Positions 16,267-24,448 of a DNA stretch of 64,000 nt are shown piece after piece (the first letter of the stretch is position 1; each line of letters begins with the position of its first letter). Source of the stretch: Streptomyces cyanogenus. GTDB taxonomy: Bacteria > Actinomycetota > Actinomycetes > Streptomycetales > Streptomycetaceae. A program made the position numbers and the translations under genes. The notes under the pieces were generated by a model. It saw nothing but the letters and a program-made list of their open reading frames with translations. It was not told the DNA's origin and searched no databases. The stretch spans positions 6,858,001-6,922,000 of the forward strand of contig NZ_CP071839.1 of assembly GCF_017526105.1 (NCBI RefSeq), written 5' to 3'.

Positions 16267-16586
16267 CAGGCACCGGAGCAACCGCGGAGCGAGCGAGGCG
16301 ACCGGGAAGGCAACGGGGCACCCCGCGCGGGCCCTTGCCGGACGGGCGGGCCGTGCGGGCCGTGCGTGAATCGGGGTGAGCGGCACGGACCCCGATGCGG
16401 CAGGGCGCTGGTCCAGTGGTACGAACCGCCGACGCGGAGAGTGACGCGGACCCGGGCGGGGTGAGTGGCGCGACCGGGGACCGGGGCGGGTGGCGCGGAC
16501 CCCCGACGCGGCAGGGAGCGGGCCGGTGGCGCGGAACCCAGGCGGGGCGGTCGGTGCGGGGATTCCGGTGGAATGAGGGGCGGGTA
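16267..16586. other. Spacer with degenerate GGCGCGGACCCCCGACGCGG repeats
   Basis: There is no gene in this 320-base stretch. Related copies of a CGGACCCC(G)ACGCGGCAGGG motif occur at about 16385-16406 and 16497-16517, with weaker copies between. This looks like simple repeat decay. Confidence 0.5.
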
Positions 16587-16639
16587 CGGGCACGGGGCGG
16601 GGGCGTGACCGGTGTGGTCGCGCCCCCGCCCCGTGCCCG
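16587..16639. terminator. Strong bidirectional hairpin between convergent genes
   Basis: A perfect 19-bp stem (16587-16605 with 16621-16639) encloses a 15-base loop. It lies 24 bases beyond the DUF2637 stop and 320 bases beyond the RsbW-like stop, so it can end transcription from both sides. Confidence 0.8.
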
Positions 16640-16662
16640 CGGTCGCCCCGCGGGGCCGGTGG

Positions 16663-17703
16663 TCAGCCGAACTGCTGCTCCAGGTCCTTGAGCTTGCGCT
16701 CCAGGGAGTCCAGGCGCGGCAGGGCCATGGTGTCGTCCTCGGCGGTGAGGTCGACGGTCACCGGATCAGCCCCGGTGGGTACCGGCTGAAGGGAGGGCCG
16801 AGAGGGTACGGGCAGTTGCTCCGCGGTCGGTATGGCAGGCTCCGCGGTCGCAGGCGCCGGCCCCCGCTCCACCTGGACCTCGACCTCCCGGCCGGCACTG
16901 CGGCCGACGAAGCCGCGGTGGCCCCGGCTGATCGCCTTCAGCCGGGCGCGCTCCACGCGCTGCTGGTCCCGCCGCCGCTGTCGGGCCTGCTCCTTCTGCC
17001 GATGGTCCTCGCGGACCTCCTCGACGGCCTCGTCGAGGCTGCGCACTCCCTCCAGGAGCATCAGCGACCAGGCCCGGTAGGTCTCGCGGGGAGCCCGCAC
17101 CCAGCGCACTATCCGGATCTGCGGCAGCGGACGCGGCACCAGGCCCTGCTCGCGCAGCGCGGCCCGGCGGGTCTGCTTCAGCGCGCGGTCGAACAGCACG
17201 GCGGCCGACAGCGACATGCCGGAGAAGAACTGCGGTGCACCGGCGTGCCCCGCGCCGCGTGGTGCGTGCACCCAGTTGAACCAGGCCGCGGCCGCCGCGA
17301 ACAGCCAGACGAGTATCCGGGAACCGAGGGCCGCGTCACCGTGGCTCGCCTCGCGCACCGCGAGGACGGAGCAGAACATCGCCGCGCCGTCCAGGCCGAA
17401 CGGCACCAGGTACTGCCAGCCGTCGGTCAGCCCGAGGTTCTGTTCGCCGAAGCCGACCAGGCCGTGGAAGGACAGGGCTGCCGCCACCGCCGCACAGCAG
17501 AACAGGAGCACGTAGGAGGCCGTGCCGTAGATGGCCTCCTTGCGTCTGCGACGCTCCTCGCTGCGCTCCCAGGAGTCGTCCGCGCTCGCGTTCTCCCCGG
17601 AGGAGCGCTTGCCGCGCGCGAGCACCGCTACCGCCGCCAGCATGCCCAGGAGCAGTACGGCGCCCGGAAGCAGCCAGTTCAGCGATATGTCGGTCAGTCT
17701 CAT
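16663..17703 (-). CDS. DUF2637 membrane protein
   Basis: The product has 346 residues from ATG 17703 (AAGGGA seven bases upstream). It has an N-terminal TM helix (WLLPGAVLLLGMLAAVAVLA), a basic cytoplasmic loop with ERRRRKEAIYG, and then the DUF2637 block with three more hydrophobic segments (SYVLLFCCAAVAAALSFHGL, LVPFGLDGAAMFCSVLAV and ILVWLFAAAAAWFNW). A charged coiled-coil (EVREDHRQKEQARQRRRDQQ) follows, then a variable tail ending in a short helical zipper (LDSLERKLKDLEQQFG). The family is widespread in actinomycete chromosomes and conjugative plasmids (SpdB-like), and its function is unknown. No transfer genes are nearby. Confidence 0.85.
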   Translation of the reverse strand: MRLTDISLNWLLPGAVLLLGMLAAVAVLARGKRSSGENASADDSWERSEERRRRKEAIYGTASYVLLFCCAAVAAALSFHGLVGFGEQNLGLTDGWQYLVPFGLDGAAMFCSVLAVREASHGDAALGSRILVWLFAAAAAWFNWVHAPRGAGHAGAPQFFSGMSLSAAVLFDRALKQTRRAALREQGLVPRPLPQIRIVRWVRAPRETYRAWSLMLLEGVRSLDEAVEEVREDHRQKEQARQRRRDQQRVERARLKAISRGHRGFVGRSAGREVEVQVERGPAPATAEPAIPTAEQLPVPSRPSLQPVPTGADPVTVDLTAEDDTMALPRLDSLERKLKDLEQQFG

Positions 17704-17875
17704 CAGGGGTCCCTTGCATTGGGATAGGGCGTAACGCCCGCCATAGTGGCCCACTCCCGATGGCCCTCAGGGGGTTTCGGGGCAAGAGGCCGCCAATAAG
17801 GTGCAAGGGGATGCCCAGGACGGCGTTCTGCTCGAACTGCCGCATGAGGGGCGGGAGTTGAGTTCGAATAAGACT

Positions 17876-17887
17876 ACCCGTACGGGT
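17876..17887. promoter_or_regulatory. 12-bp palindrome ACCCGTACGGGT, candidate operator upstream of the DUF2637 gene
   Basis: The palindrome is perfect. On the minus strand it falls between a TTTCCC and a TAGTCT that are 18 bases apart and could form a promoter for the DUF2637 gene, 170 bases downstream. The rest of the 324-base spacer 17704-18027 shows no gene. Confidence 0.35.
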
Positions 17888-18027
17888 GGTTCCTGGGAAA
17901 GTTCCCGCGACGGGTGGGGAATGTGTGAATCACTGGCGGGGAACCGGTCCGGGGGTCGGCCGGGGTGGCCGGTCCGGTGGCGGTGACCCTGGGGGACGCA
18001 CGGCCGTACGACCGACCTGAAGCTCCG

Positions 18028-18894
18028 TCAAGCAACCGCGAGCGACGCTGCTTTGGTGATCCGATCGCGGTCGCAGGTGCGCGGGCAGGTGGCGCAGGTG
18101 TCCTCCGGGCGGACGGTGTAGAACATGCAGCAGCTCGCCCGGTCCCGGCTGCGCAGCGGCGTGCCGTCCGGCCCGGTCAGCGTACGGAACCCGGCGGAAC
18201 CGGCGTACGGCAGGGTCGCCCCCGGCAGCAGCAGGCCCAGCTCGCGCACGGCCCGCTCCGCCTCCTCCTCGCCCCACAGCCGGGCGACGTACCACAGGCC
18301 CTCCACGACCTCGTCGGTCGCCATGCCCCACAGTGCGCGTCCGCGCCGCCGCATCCGCGGCCCGAAGGCGGCGAGCACCGGTTCCAGGTGCTCGGCCACG
18401 GCCGCCCGCACCTCCGCCCGCAGCGCCTCCTCGTCCGCCACGACGACCGTGCCCGGCACCGCGGCGGCCGGGTCGCCCGGCAGGCACGCCACGGAGACGG
18501 GGCGGCGTACGGCCATCCGGCCGGCGGTGCGGTCGTAGGAGACGTGGGTCACGGGCAGCCGGGGCACCCGGCGGTGCAGGAACCACGGAACGGTGATCAG
18601 CAGGCAGGCGGGCCAGGCGTAGCGGTGCAGGCCGAAGCTCGCGACGACGTCCGGGCGGGCCGGGTGGCCGTGGTCCCGCACCACCTGGGCGGCGTCCCAG
18701 GCCAGGAAGGCGCCCAGCGCCGCGCCGCCCGCCGCGAGCCCGGCGGCGGCCACCCAGCCCGCGCCCGCCGGTGCCTCCTCGGCCGGGCCCAGCTCGGTCA
18801 CGGTCAGCCCCGGGAAGGCCGCGGCGAGGCGGTCGTACGCGGCGGTGAGCGGCGAGGCCGCAGCGGGCATGGGGGAACCACCGTCCTCGGACAC
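18028..18894 (-). CDS. FhuF-like ferric-siderophore reductase, C-terminal [2Fe-2S] domain
   Basis: The 288-residue protein ends in SCCMFYTVRPEDTCATCPRTC, the Cys-Cys-x10-Cys-x2-Cys signature of FhuF-type [2Fe-2S] reductases, which remove iron from siderophores in the cytoplasm. The upstream part contains a possible membrane-facing segment (VAAAGLAAGGAALGAFL) and the conserved ATDEVVEGLWYVARLWG helix. The start is uncertain: GTG 18894, or ATG 18870, which has a better GGTGG ribosome-binding site. A nearly perfect iron box lies just upstream, so expression should rise under iron starvation through release of DmdR1/IdeR. Confidence 0.82.
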   Translation of the reverse strand: MSEDGGSPMPAAASPLTAAYDRLAAAFPGLTVTELGPAEEAPAGAGWVAAAGLAAGGAALGAFLAWDAAQVVRDHGHPARPDVVASFGLHRYAWPACLLITVPWFLHRRVPRLPVTHVSYDRTAGRMAVRRPVSVACLPGDPAAAVPGTVVVADEEALRAEVRAAVAEHLEPVLAAFGPRMRRRGRALWGMATDEVVEGLWYVARLWGEEEAERAVRELGLLLPGATLPYAGSAGFRTLTGPDGTPLRSRDRASCCMFYTVRPEDTCATCPRTCDRDRITKAASLAVA

Positions 18895-18918
18895 GTCCGC
18901 GAGCGCGGACCGGACTGA

Positions 18919-18937
18919 AAAGGTAAGCCTTACCTTA
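18919..18937 (-). promoter_or_regulatory. Iron box (DmdR1/IdeR operator)
   Basis: The minus strand reads TAAGGTAAGGCTTACCTTT. It matches the DmdR/IdeR consensus TWAGGTWAGSCTWACCTWA at all but one position. It lies 25 bases before the GTG start of the FhuF-like gene. Confidence 0.85.
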
Positions 18938-18953
18938 CCTGTGTTGTCGGAGT

Positions 18954-18981
18954 TTGAACTGCCGCCCGCTGCGCCTAAGGT
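18954..18981 (+). promoter_or_regulatory. Probable promoter of the GntR regulator gene
   Basis: TTGAAC (18954-18959) and TAAGGT (18976-18981) are 16 bases apart, 66 bases upstream of the GTG start. The iron box lies 17 bases upstream of the -35, so iron control could reach both divergent genes. Confidence 0.45.
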
Positions 18982-19047
18982 GCTTGACGAACAAGCGACA
19001 ACCCGTCGTTAATGACCCCAAGTGCCGACAAGCCGCCAGGAGGACCC

Positions 19048-19830
19048 GTGAAGCAGGGCGTGCAGGGCTCCGCGGGCGCGCCGGCCGCCGCCCGGGTGCC
19101 GGCGCAGCAGCGCCCGTCCGCCGACTGCGAGCCCGGCCGGGAGCGGGACGCCGCGGTGCCGGGCGCCGCGCGGGGTGAGCACACGCACGGTGAGCGGCCG
19201 GCGCCCGAGCCGCGGGCTGCGGTGCAGAGGTCCTCGGTACGCGGGCAGATCCTGGACGCGCTGCGCACGGCGCTGGTCACCGGTGAGCTGAAGCCGGGCG
19301 AGGTCTACTCGGCGCCGGTGCTCGGGGAACGCTTCGGCGTCTCGGCCACGCCCGTGCGGGAGGCCATGCAGCAGCTCGCGCTGGAGGGCGCCGTCGAGGT
19401 CGTGCCCAACCGCGGCTTCCGGGTGGTCGAGCGCGGGGCGCGGGAGCTGGCCGAGCTTGCGGAGGTGCGCGCGCTCATCGAGGTGCCGGTGATGCTGCGG
19501 CTGGCCCGCACGGTGCCGGCCGAGCGGTGGGCCGAGCTGCGGCCGCTCGCCGAGGAGACGGTACGGGCGGCGGCCTCCGGCTGCCCGGCGACGTACGCGG
19601 AGGCCGACCGGGCCTTCCACCGGGCCCTGCTCGCCCTGGCGGGCAACGAGCAGCTGGTCCGCATCGCCGAGGACCTGCACCGGCGGTCCCAGTGGCCCCC
19701 GGTGCGCCGAGGACGGGCCGAGCTGCTCGCCGACGCGGCGCAACACGCCGCTCTGCTGGACGCGTTGGCTTCGGGCGACGTGGACGGCGTACGCGGGCTC
19801 GTGGGCGGGCATTTCGCGGGCGCGGGCTGA
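19048..19830 (+). CDS. GntR-family transcriptional regulator (FadR/FCD subfamily)
   Basis: I chose GTG 19048 because AGGAGG precedes it; an ATG at 19012 lacks such a site. The protein has 260 residues. After a long Ala/Pro-rich lead, the winged helix runs from SSVRGQILDALRTALVTGEL to RFGVSATPVREAMQQLALEG. An FCD effector domain follows with EVRALIEVPVMLRLA, EADRAFHRALLALAGN and QHAALLDALASGD, which contains the Asp/His residues that bind metal and a carboxylate ligand. The ligand and targets are unknown. It is divergent from the FhuF-like gene. Confidence 0.9.
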   Translation: MKQGVQGSAGAPAAARVPAQQRPSADCEPGRERDAAVPGAARGEHTHGERPAPEPRAAVQRSSVRGQILDALRTALVTGELKPGEVYSAPVLGERFGVSATPVREAMQQLALEGAVEVVPNRGFRVVERGARELAELAEVRALIEVPVMLRLARTVPAERWAELRPLAEETVRAAASGCPATYAEADRAFHRALLALAGNEQLVRIAEDLHRRSQWPPVRRGRAELLADAAQHAALLDALASGDVDGVRGLVGGHFAGAG

Positions 19831-19884
19831 GCACCGACGGGGTGGCGCCGTCGGGCACACGGGCTACGGCCCCATGGTGCTCGC

Positions 19885-19956
19885 TCGCGCAGTTCCCGCG
19901 CCCCTTCAGGGGGTTGCGACTGCCGCGCCCCGCAAGGGGCGCGGGGAACTGCGCGA
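19885..19956. repeat. Dispersed streptomycete palindrome (GCGCAGTTCCC..GGGGAACTGCGC type)
   Basis: TCGCGCAGTTCCCGCGCCCC (19885-19904) is matched on the other side by GGGGCGCGGGGAACTGCGCGA (ending 19956). From general knowledge, this palindrome occurs many times between genes in Streptomyces chromosomes. It probably acts as a terminator between the convergent GntR and TPR-like genes. Confidence 0.75.
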
Positions 19957-20004
19957 CCTGCCACGACGGGCCCGCAGCCGACGACGGACCCCGGCCACTC
20001 TCTC

Positions 20005-20784
20005 CTACGCCGTCGCCGCCCCCGGCGCAGGCGGTGCCAACTGGTGTGCCAGCCACGTGGGCACACCCCCCAGCAACCGGAACAGGCGACGGGCCTCCTC
20101 GCGCAGTCGGGAGGCCTCCGGTTCCTCCTCCGTGTCGGCCAGGGAGACCAGGGCGGGCGCCGTGCCCACCAGATAGCCCAACTCCTCCCGGATGCGGAGG
20201 GATTCCGCGAAGCCGTGCCGCGCTTCCGCCAACTCGCCGTCCTGCAAGGCGAGTCCCGCCAGGTGCCGCCAGGTGAACGACAGCAGCAACGGGTCCGCGT
20301 TGGCCGTGGCGGCGGCGTGCGCCCGGCGGAACGCGGCGCGGGCCGCCTGGGGCACCCCGGACAGGTTCTGGGCCACCAGCCCGCGCCGGAAGTCCAGCAG
20401 GGCCCGCCCCGGAGCCCCCGGCGGGACCAGCGCCGCCGCCCGGCCCAGCGCGGCCCGCGCCTCGTCGGCCCGGTCGCGCACGCCGAGCAGGGTGGCGGCG
20501 TAGGCGAGGTAGCCGCGTTCGCAGGCGGCGGCCCCCCGCTCCTCGTCGCTGTGCGCCAGCGCCTCCGCCGTGCGCAGCGCGTCCTCCGCCTCCTCCCAGC
20601 CCCGCTCGGTGTACAGGCACCGTTCGACCAGCAGGGCGGCCCGCTGCAGCGCCGGGGCGGGACGGTCGGCGGGCAGCAGGGCCGCCGCGTCGGCCCAGCA
20701 GGCCCGGCTGCGCAACCGCCATACCGCGGTCTGGAGCGGATCGTCACCGGTGGTTCCGTTACCAGACATGGCGGTATGCGCCAC
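20005..20784 (-). CDS. Hypothetical helical-repeat (TPR-like) protein
   Basis: The product has 259 residues from GTG 20784, chosen because GGGGAGGG precedes it; ATG 20769 is the alternative. It consists almost only of Ala/Leu/Arg-rich helices in TPR-like pairs, such as WEEAEDALRTAEALAHSDEE, DEARAALGRAAALVPPG and ARAAFRRAHAAATANADP. No catalytic motif, signal peptide or TM helix is seen. It is likely a scaffold or a regulator's sensor module, without a DNA-binding domain. Confidence 0.65.
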   Translation of the reverse strand: MAHTAMSGNGTTGDDPLQTAVWRLRSRACWADAAALLPADRPAPALQRAALLVERCLYTERGWEEAEDALRTAEALAHSDEERGAAACERGYLAYAATLLGVRDRADEARAALGRAAALVPPGAPGRALLDFRRGLVAQNLSGVPQAARAAFRRAHAAATANADPLLLSFTWRHLAGLALQDGELAEARHGFAESLRIREELGYLVGTAPALVSLADTEEEPEASRLREEARRLFRLLGGVPTWLAHQLAPPAPGAATA

Positions 20785-20946
20785 GTTGCCCTCCCCGAGC
20801 ACGCCATCGAGCTGTTGAGTGGTGGCGGCATTCCAGCACCAATCGCGGCGCCCGGCCAAGAGGGTGGGTGAAAGAATTCACAAAGTGGTGGGGTGCGGGC
20901 GTGACCGGTTCTCGCCGTTGCCCGCCCCCGCCTACCTGGCCTGACC

Positions 20947-22620
20947 TCAGCTCATGCGCAGGGCCAGGAAGAAGTCGAGCTTGTCCTCCAGGCGGGACAG
21001 GTCCCGTCCCGTCAACTGCTCGATCCGCCCCACCCGGTAGCGCAGCGTGTTGACGTGCAGGTGGAGCCGGGTGGCGCAGCGGGTCCAGGAGCCGTCGCAG
21101 TCGAGGAACGCCTCCAGGGTCGGGATCAGCTCGGCCCGGTGCCGCCGGTCGTAGTCCTTCAGCGGGTCCAGCAGGCGGGCGGTGAAGGCGCGGCGGACGT
21201 CGTCCGGGACGAAGGGGAGCAGCAGCACGTGGCTGGCCAGCTCCTGGTGGCCGGCCGCGCAGACCCGGCCGGTGCGGGCCGCGGCGACCCGGCGGGCGTG
21301 CCGGGCCTCCTCCAGGGCGCCGCGCAGGCCCTCGGCCGAGTGCACGGCCGCGCTGACGCCGAGGGTGAGCCGGCCGTCGTCGTCGAGGCCCGCCGACAGC
21401 GGCTCGCGCACCGACTGCAGCAGGGCGTCGGCGAGCAGGCCGGACTCCGAGCCGTCGTGCTCGGTGGCGACCGCGGGCAGCGGGACCAGGGCGACGGCCT
21501 CGTCGCCGGTGTGCGCGACGGCGATCCGGTCGGACGGCTCCGGGCCGGTCGCCAGCGGGTCGACCAGCACCTCCTCCAGCAGGGACTGGGCGACCGGGCC
21601 GCCGTCGACCTCGTCCCCGTCCCACTCCACCCGGGCCACCACGACCTGCCAGTGCGGGGCCGCGCCGAGCCCGGGCAGCAGCACCGGCGCCGCGACCCGC
21701 AGCCGGGCGGCGATCTCGGCGGGCGCGGCGCCCGTCTGCACCAGCTCCAGCACCTCCTGGGCGAGCCGGCGCCGGACCGTGCGGGCCGCGTCCCGGCGGT
21801 CCCGCTCGACGGCGATCAGCTGGGTGACGCCCTGGAGCAGGTCCAGGCGCTCCCCGGGCCAGTCGCCCGCGTCGGCCTCCACCGCCAGCAGCCAGTCCGA
21901 CAGGACCGTCTCGCGCACGTCGCGGGAGGCCTGCGGGGAGCGGCCGGAGGAGCGGATCGGGAAGAGGGAGTACCGGGTGCCGTTCAGCTGGACCCGGTGC
22001 GGGCCGCGGCGGCCGGTGCGGGTGGCCGCCAGGTGCTCGGCGGCGAGCCGGGCGCAGGTCTCGGCGGGCAGCGCCGGGCCCGCCACCTTGGAACCGGCGA
22101 TCAGCCGGCCGGTGGGGGAGAGCACCCAGGCGCGCAGGTCCAGGTCGGAGCCGAGCAGGTCCAGGACCACGTCCGGGCCACCGCCCGCAGGGCCCGAGGT
22201 CATCATCCGGCGGTGCCGGTCCACGACGGCCGCCAGGTCTCCGGCGCGCTCGCCGGAGACCTGCCGGACCACATGCTCGGTGATCGTGGCGAACGCCACC
22301 GACTCGTGCACCGCGAACAGCGGCAGCCGGTGCCTGGCGCAGGCCAGCACCAGGTCGTCCGGCACATCGCCCAGCTCGGCCTCGCCGGCCGCGAGGGCCG
22401 CCACCCCGGCCTGCACCAGGATCCGTACGAACGGCTCGGAGTCGTCGGCGTCCCGGCGCCAGGCCAGGCCGGTCAGTACCAGCTCGCCGCCGGAGAGGTA
22501 GCGGCTCGGGTCGCGCAGGTCGGTGGTCATGACCCCGCGGACCGTGCGGTCCAGCTCGTCCTCGCCGCCGAGCAGCCGCAGGCCCAGCGCGTCGGTGTCC
22601 AGCAGTGCGCGCAGCCGCAT
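20947..22620 (-). CDS. PucR-family transcriptional regulator, probable purine-catabolism regulator
   Basis: The protein has 557 residues from ATG 22620. The N-terminal PucR domain includes MRLRALLDTDALGLRLLGGE and YLSGGELVLTGLAW. The middle part is CdaR/GGDEF-like. The C-terminal helix-turn-helix contains TLEAFLDCDGSWTRCATRLH and HVNTLRYRVGRIEQLTG, the PucR_HTH signature. It is transcribed away from the xanthine dehydrogenase genes across a 351-base spacer, the classical arrangement for a PucR regulator of purine breakdown. An inverted repeat (AGTACA/TGTACT) in the spacer is a candidate binding site. Confidence 0.88.
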   Translation of the reverse strand: MRLRALLDTDALGLRLLGGEDELDRTVRGVMTTDLRDPSRYLSGGELVLTGLAWRRDADDSEPFVRILVQAGVAALAAGEAELGDVPDDLVLACARHRLPLFAVHESVAFATITEHVVRQVSGERAGDLAAVVDRHRRMMTSGPAGGGPDVVLDLLGSDLDLRAWVLSPTGRLIAGSKVAGPALPAETCARLAAEHLAATRTGRRGPHRVQLNGTRYSLFPIRSSGRSPQASRDVRETVLSDWLLAVEADAGDWPGERLDLLQGVTQLIAVERDRRDAARTVRRRLAQEVLELVQTGAAPAEIAARLRVAAPVLLPGLGAAPHWQVVVARVEWDGDEVDGGPVAQSLLEEVLVDPLATGPEPSDRIAVAHTGDEAVALVPLPAVATEHDGSESGLLADALLQSVREPLSAGLDDDGRLTLGVSAAVHSAEGLRGALEEARHARRVAAARTGRVCAAGHQELASHVLLLPFVPDDVRRAFTARLLDPLKDYDRRHRAELIPTLEAFLDCDGSWTRCATRLHLHVNTLRYRVGRIEQLTGRDLSRLEDKLDFFLALRMS

Positions 22621-22857
22621 CTCGTCGCCGCCGTTCTTTGTCTCGAAACCTACGATGGATCTTGGGGGATCGGACGGGAGCCACCCCGCGTCCCCCGGAA
22701 CCGGACGCCCGGGGACGCGGTCCGCGGTCTCCGTGCCGCGGTGCGCGTTTCCCCAGGAAAACGGAGAGGTTACCGATGACCTCCGTTCATACGAATCTAC
22801 AAGATGCTCACCCTGGCCAGCGAACTCCTTCATGGTTTCGGTGACTGACCCCGCCGG

Positions 22858-22875
22858 AGTACACGGCGGTGTACT
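22858..22875. promoter_or_regulatory. Inverted repeat AGTACA-N6-TGTACT in the pucR-xdh spacer
   Basis: Six-base arms are separated by six bases in the spacer (22621-22971) between divergent regulator and dehydrogenase genes, 97 bases before the xdh start. It is a possible PucR operator. The rest of the spacer has no supported gene. Confidence 0.4.
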
Positions 22876-22971
22876 GAGTCCACTCCGCGTTAACAGCACA
22901 TGAACGAGCCGGGCCCGCCGCACACGGATTGGCTCAATCTGTACGACCCGAGACGAAGAAGAGAGCCGGTC

Positions 22972-23864
22972 ATGGACTTCCTTCGCCCCGCCAGCTGGGA
23001 GGAGGCGCTCGCCGCGAAGGCCGAGCACCCCACCGCTGTGCCGATTGCGGGTGGCACCGACGTGATGGTCGAGATCAACTTCGACCACCGCCGGCCCGAG
23101 TACCTCCTCGACCTCAACCGCATCGGCGACCTCTACGAGTGGGAGGTCGGCGAGGACACCGTACGGCTGGGTGCCTCCGTCCCGTACACCGGGATCATGG
23201 AGAACCTCCGTGCCGAGCTGCCGGGCCTCGCGCTCGCCTCGCACACGGTCGCCTCCCCGCAGATCCGCAACCGCGGCGGCGTCGGCGGAAACCTCGGCAC
23301 GGCCTCGCCCGCCGGCGACGCCCACCCCGCCCTCCTCGCGGCCGGCGCCGAGGTCGAGGTGGCGTCGGCGGCCCGCGGCACCCGGCTGATCCCGATCGAC
23401 GCGTTCTACACGGGCGTCAAGCGCAACGCGCTCCAGCCCGACGAGCTGATCCGCGCCGTGCACGTCAAGAAGGCCGACGGCCCCCAGCAGTACTCGAAGG
23501 TCGGCACCCGCAACGCCATGGTCATCGCCGTGTGCGCCTTCGGGCTCGCCCTGCACCCGCGGACCCGGACCGTGCGCACCGGCATCGGCTCGGCCGCCCC
23601 CACCCCGGTGCGGGCCGTGGCCGCCGAGGAGTTCCTGAACGCGGCCCTGGAGGAGGGCGGCTTCTGGGACAACGGAAAGATCATCACCCCGTCGGTCGCC
23701 AAGCAGTTCGCGGACCTGTGCTCCGCCGCCTGCAACCCGATCGACGACGTCCGGGGCACCGCGAGCTACCGCCGGCACGCGGTCGGCGTGATGGCCCGCC
23801 GGACGCTGACCTGGACCTGGGAGTCGTACCGCGGCGCCCGCCGCACATCCGAGGGAGCTGCGTG

Positions 23865-23865
<1 letters not shown>
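22972..23865 (+). CDS. Xanthine dehydrogenase, FAD-binding subunit
   Basis: The product has 297 residues from ATG 22972. It has the CO-dehydrogenase flavoprotein-like fold: DFLRPASWEEALA, the FAD-binding PIAGGTDVMVE loop, then ASPQIRNRGGVGGNLGTASPAGD, which binds the FAD pyrophosphate. It passes electrons from the iron-sulphur subunit to NAD+. The stop overlaps the next start by one base (TGATG). It is the first gene of a three-subunit operon for oxidation of hypoxanthine and xanthine to urate. Confidence 0.93.
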
Positions 23866-24446
<581 letters not shown>

Positions 24447-24448
24447 GC

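Noticed and set aside
16663..17703. DUF2637 gene as sign of an integrated conjugative element
   Set aside because: No integrase, tra, kor or att-like repeat was seen within the window; the family is also common as a plain chromosomal gene.
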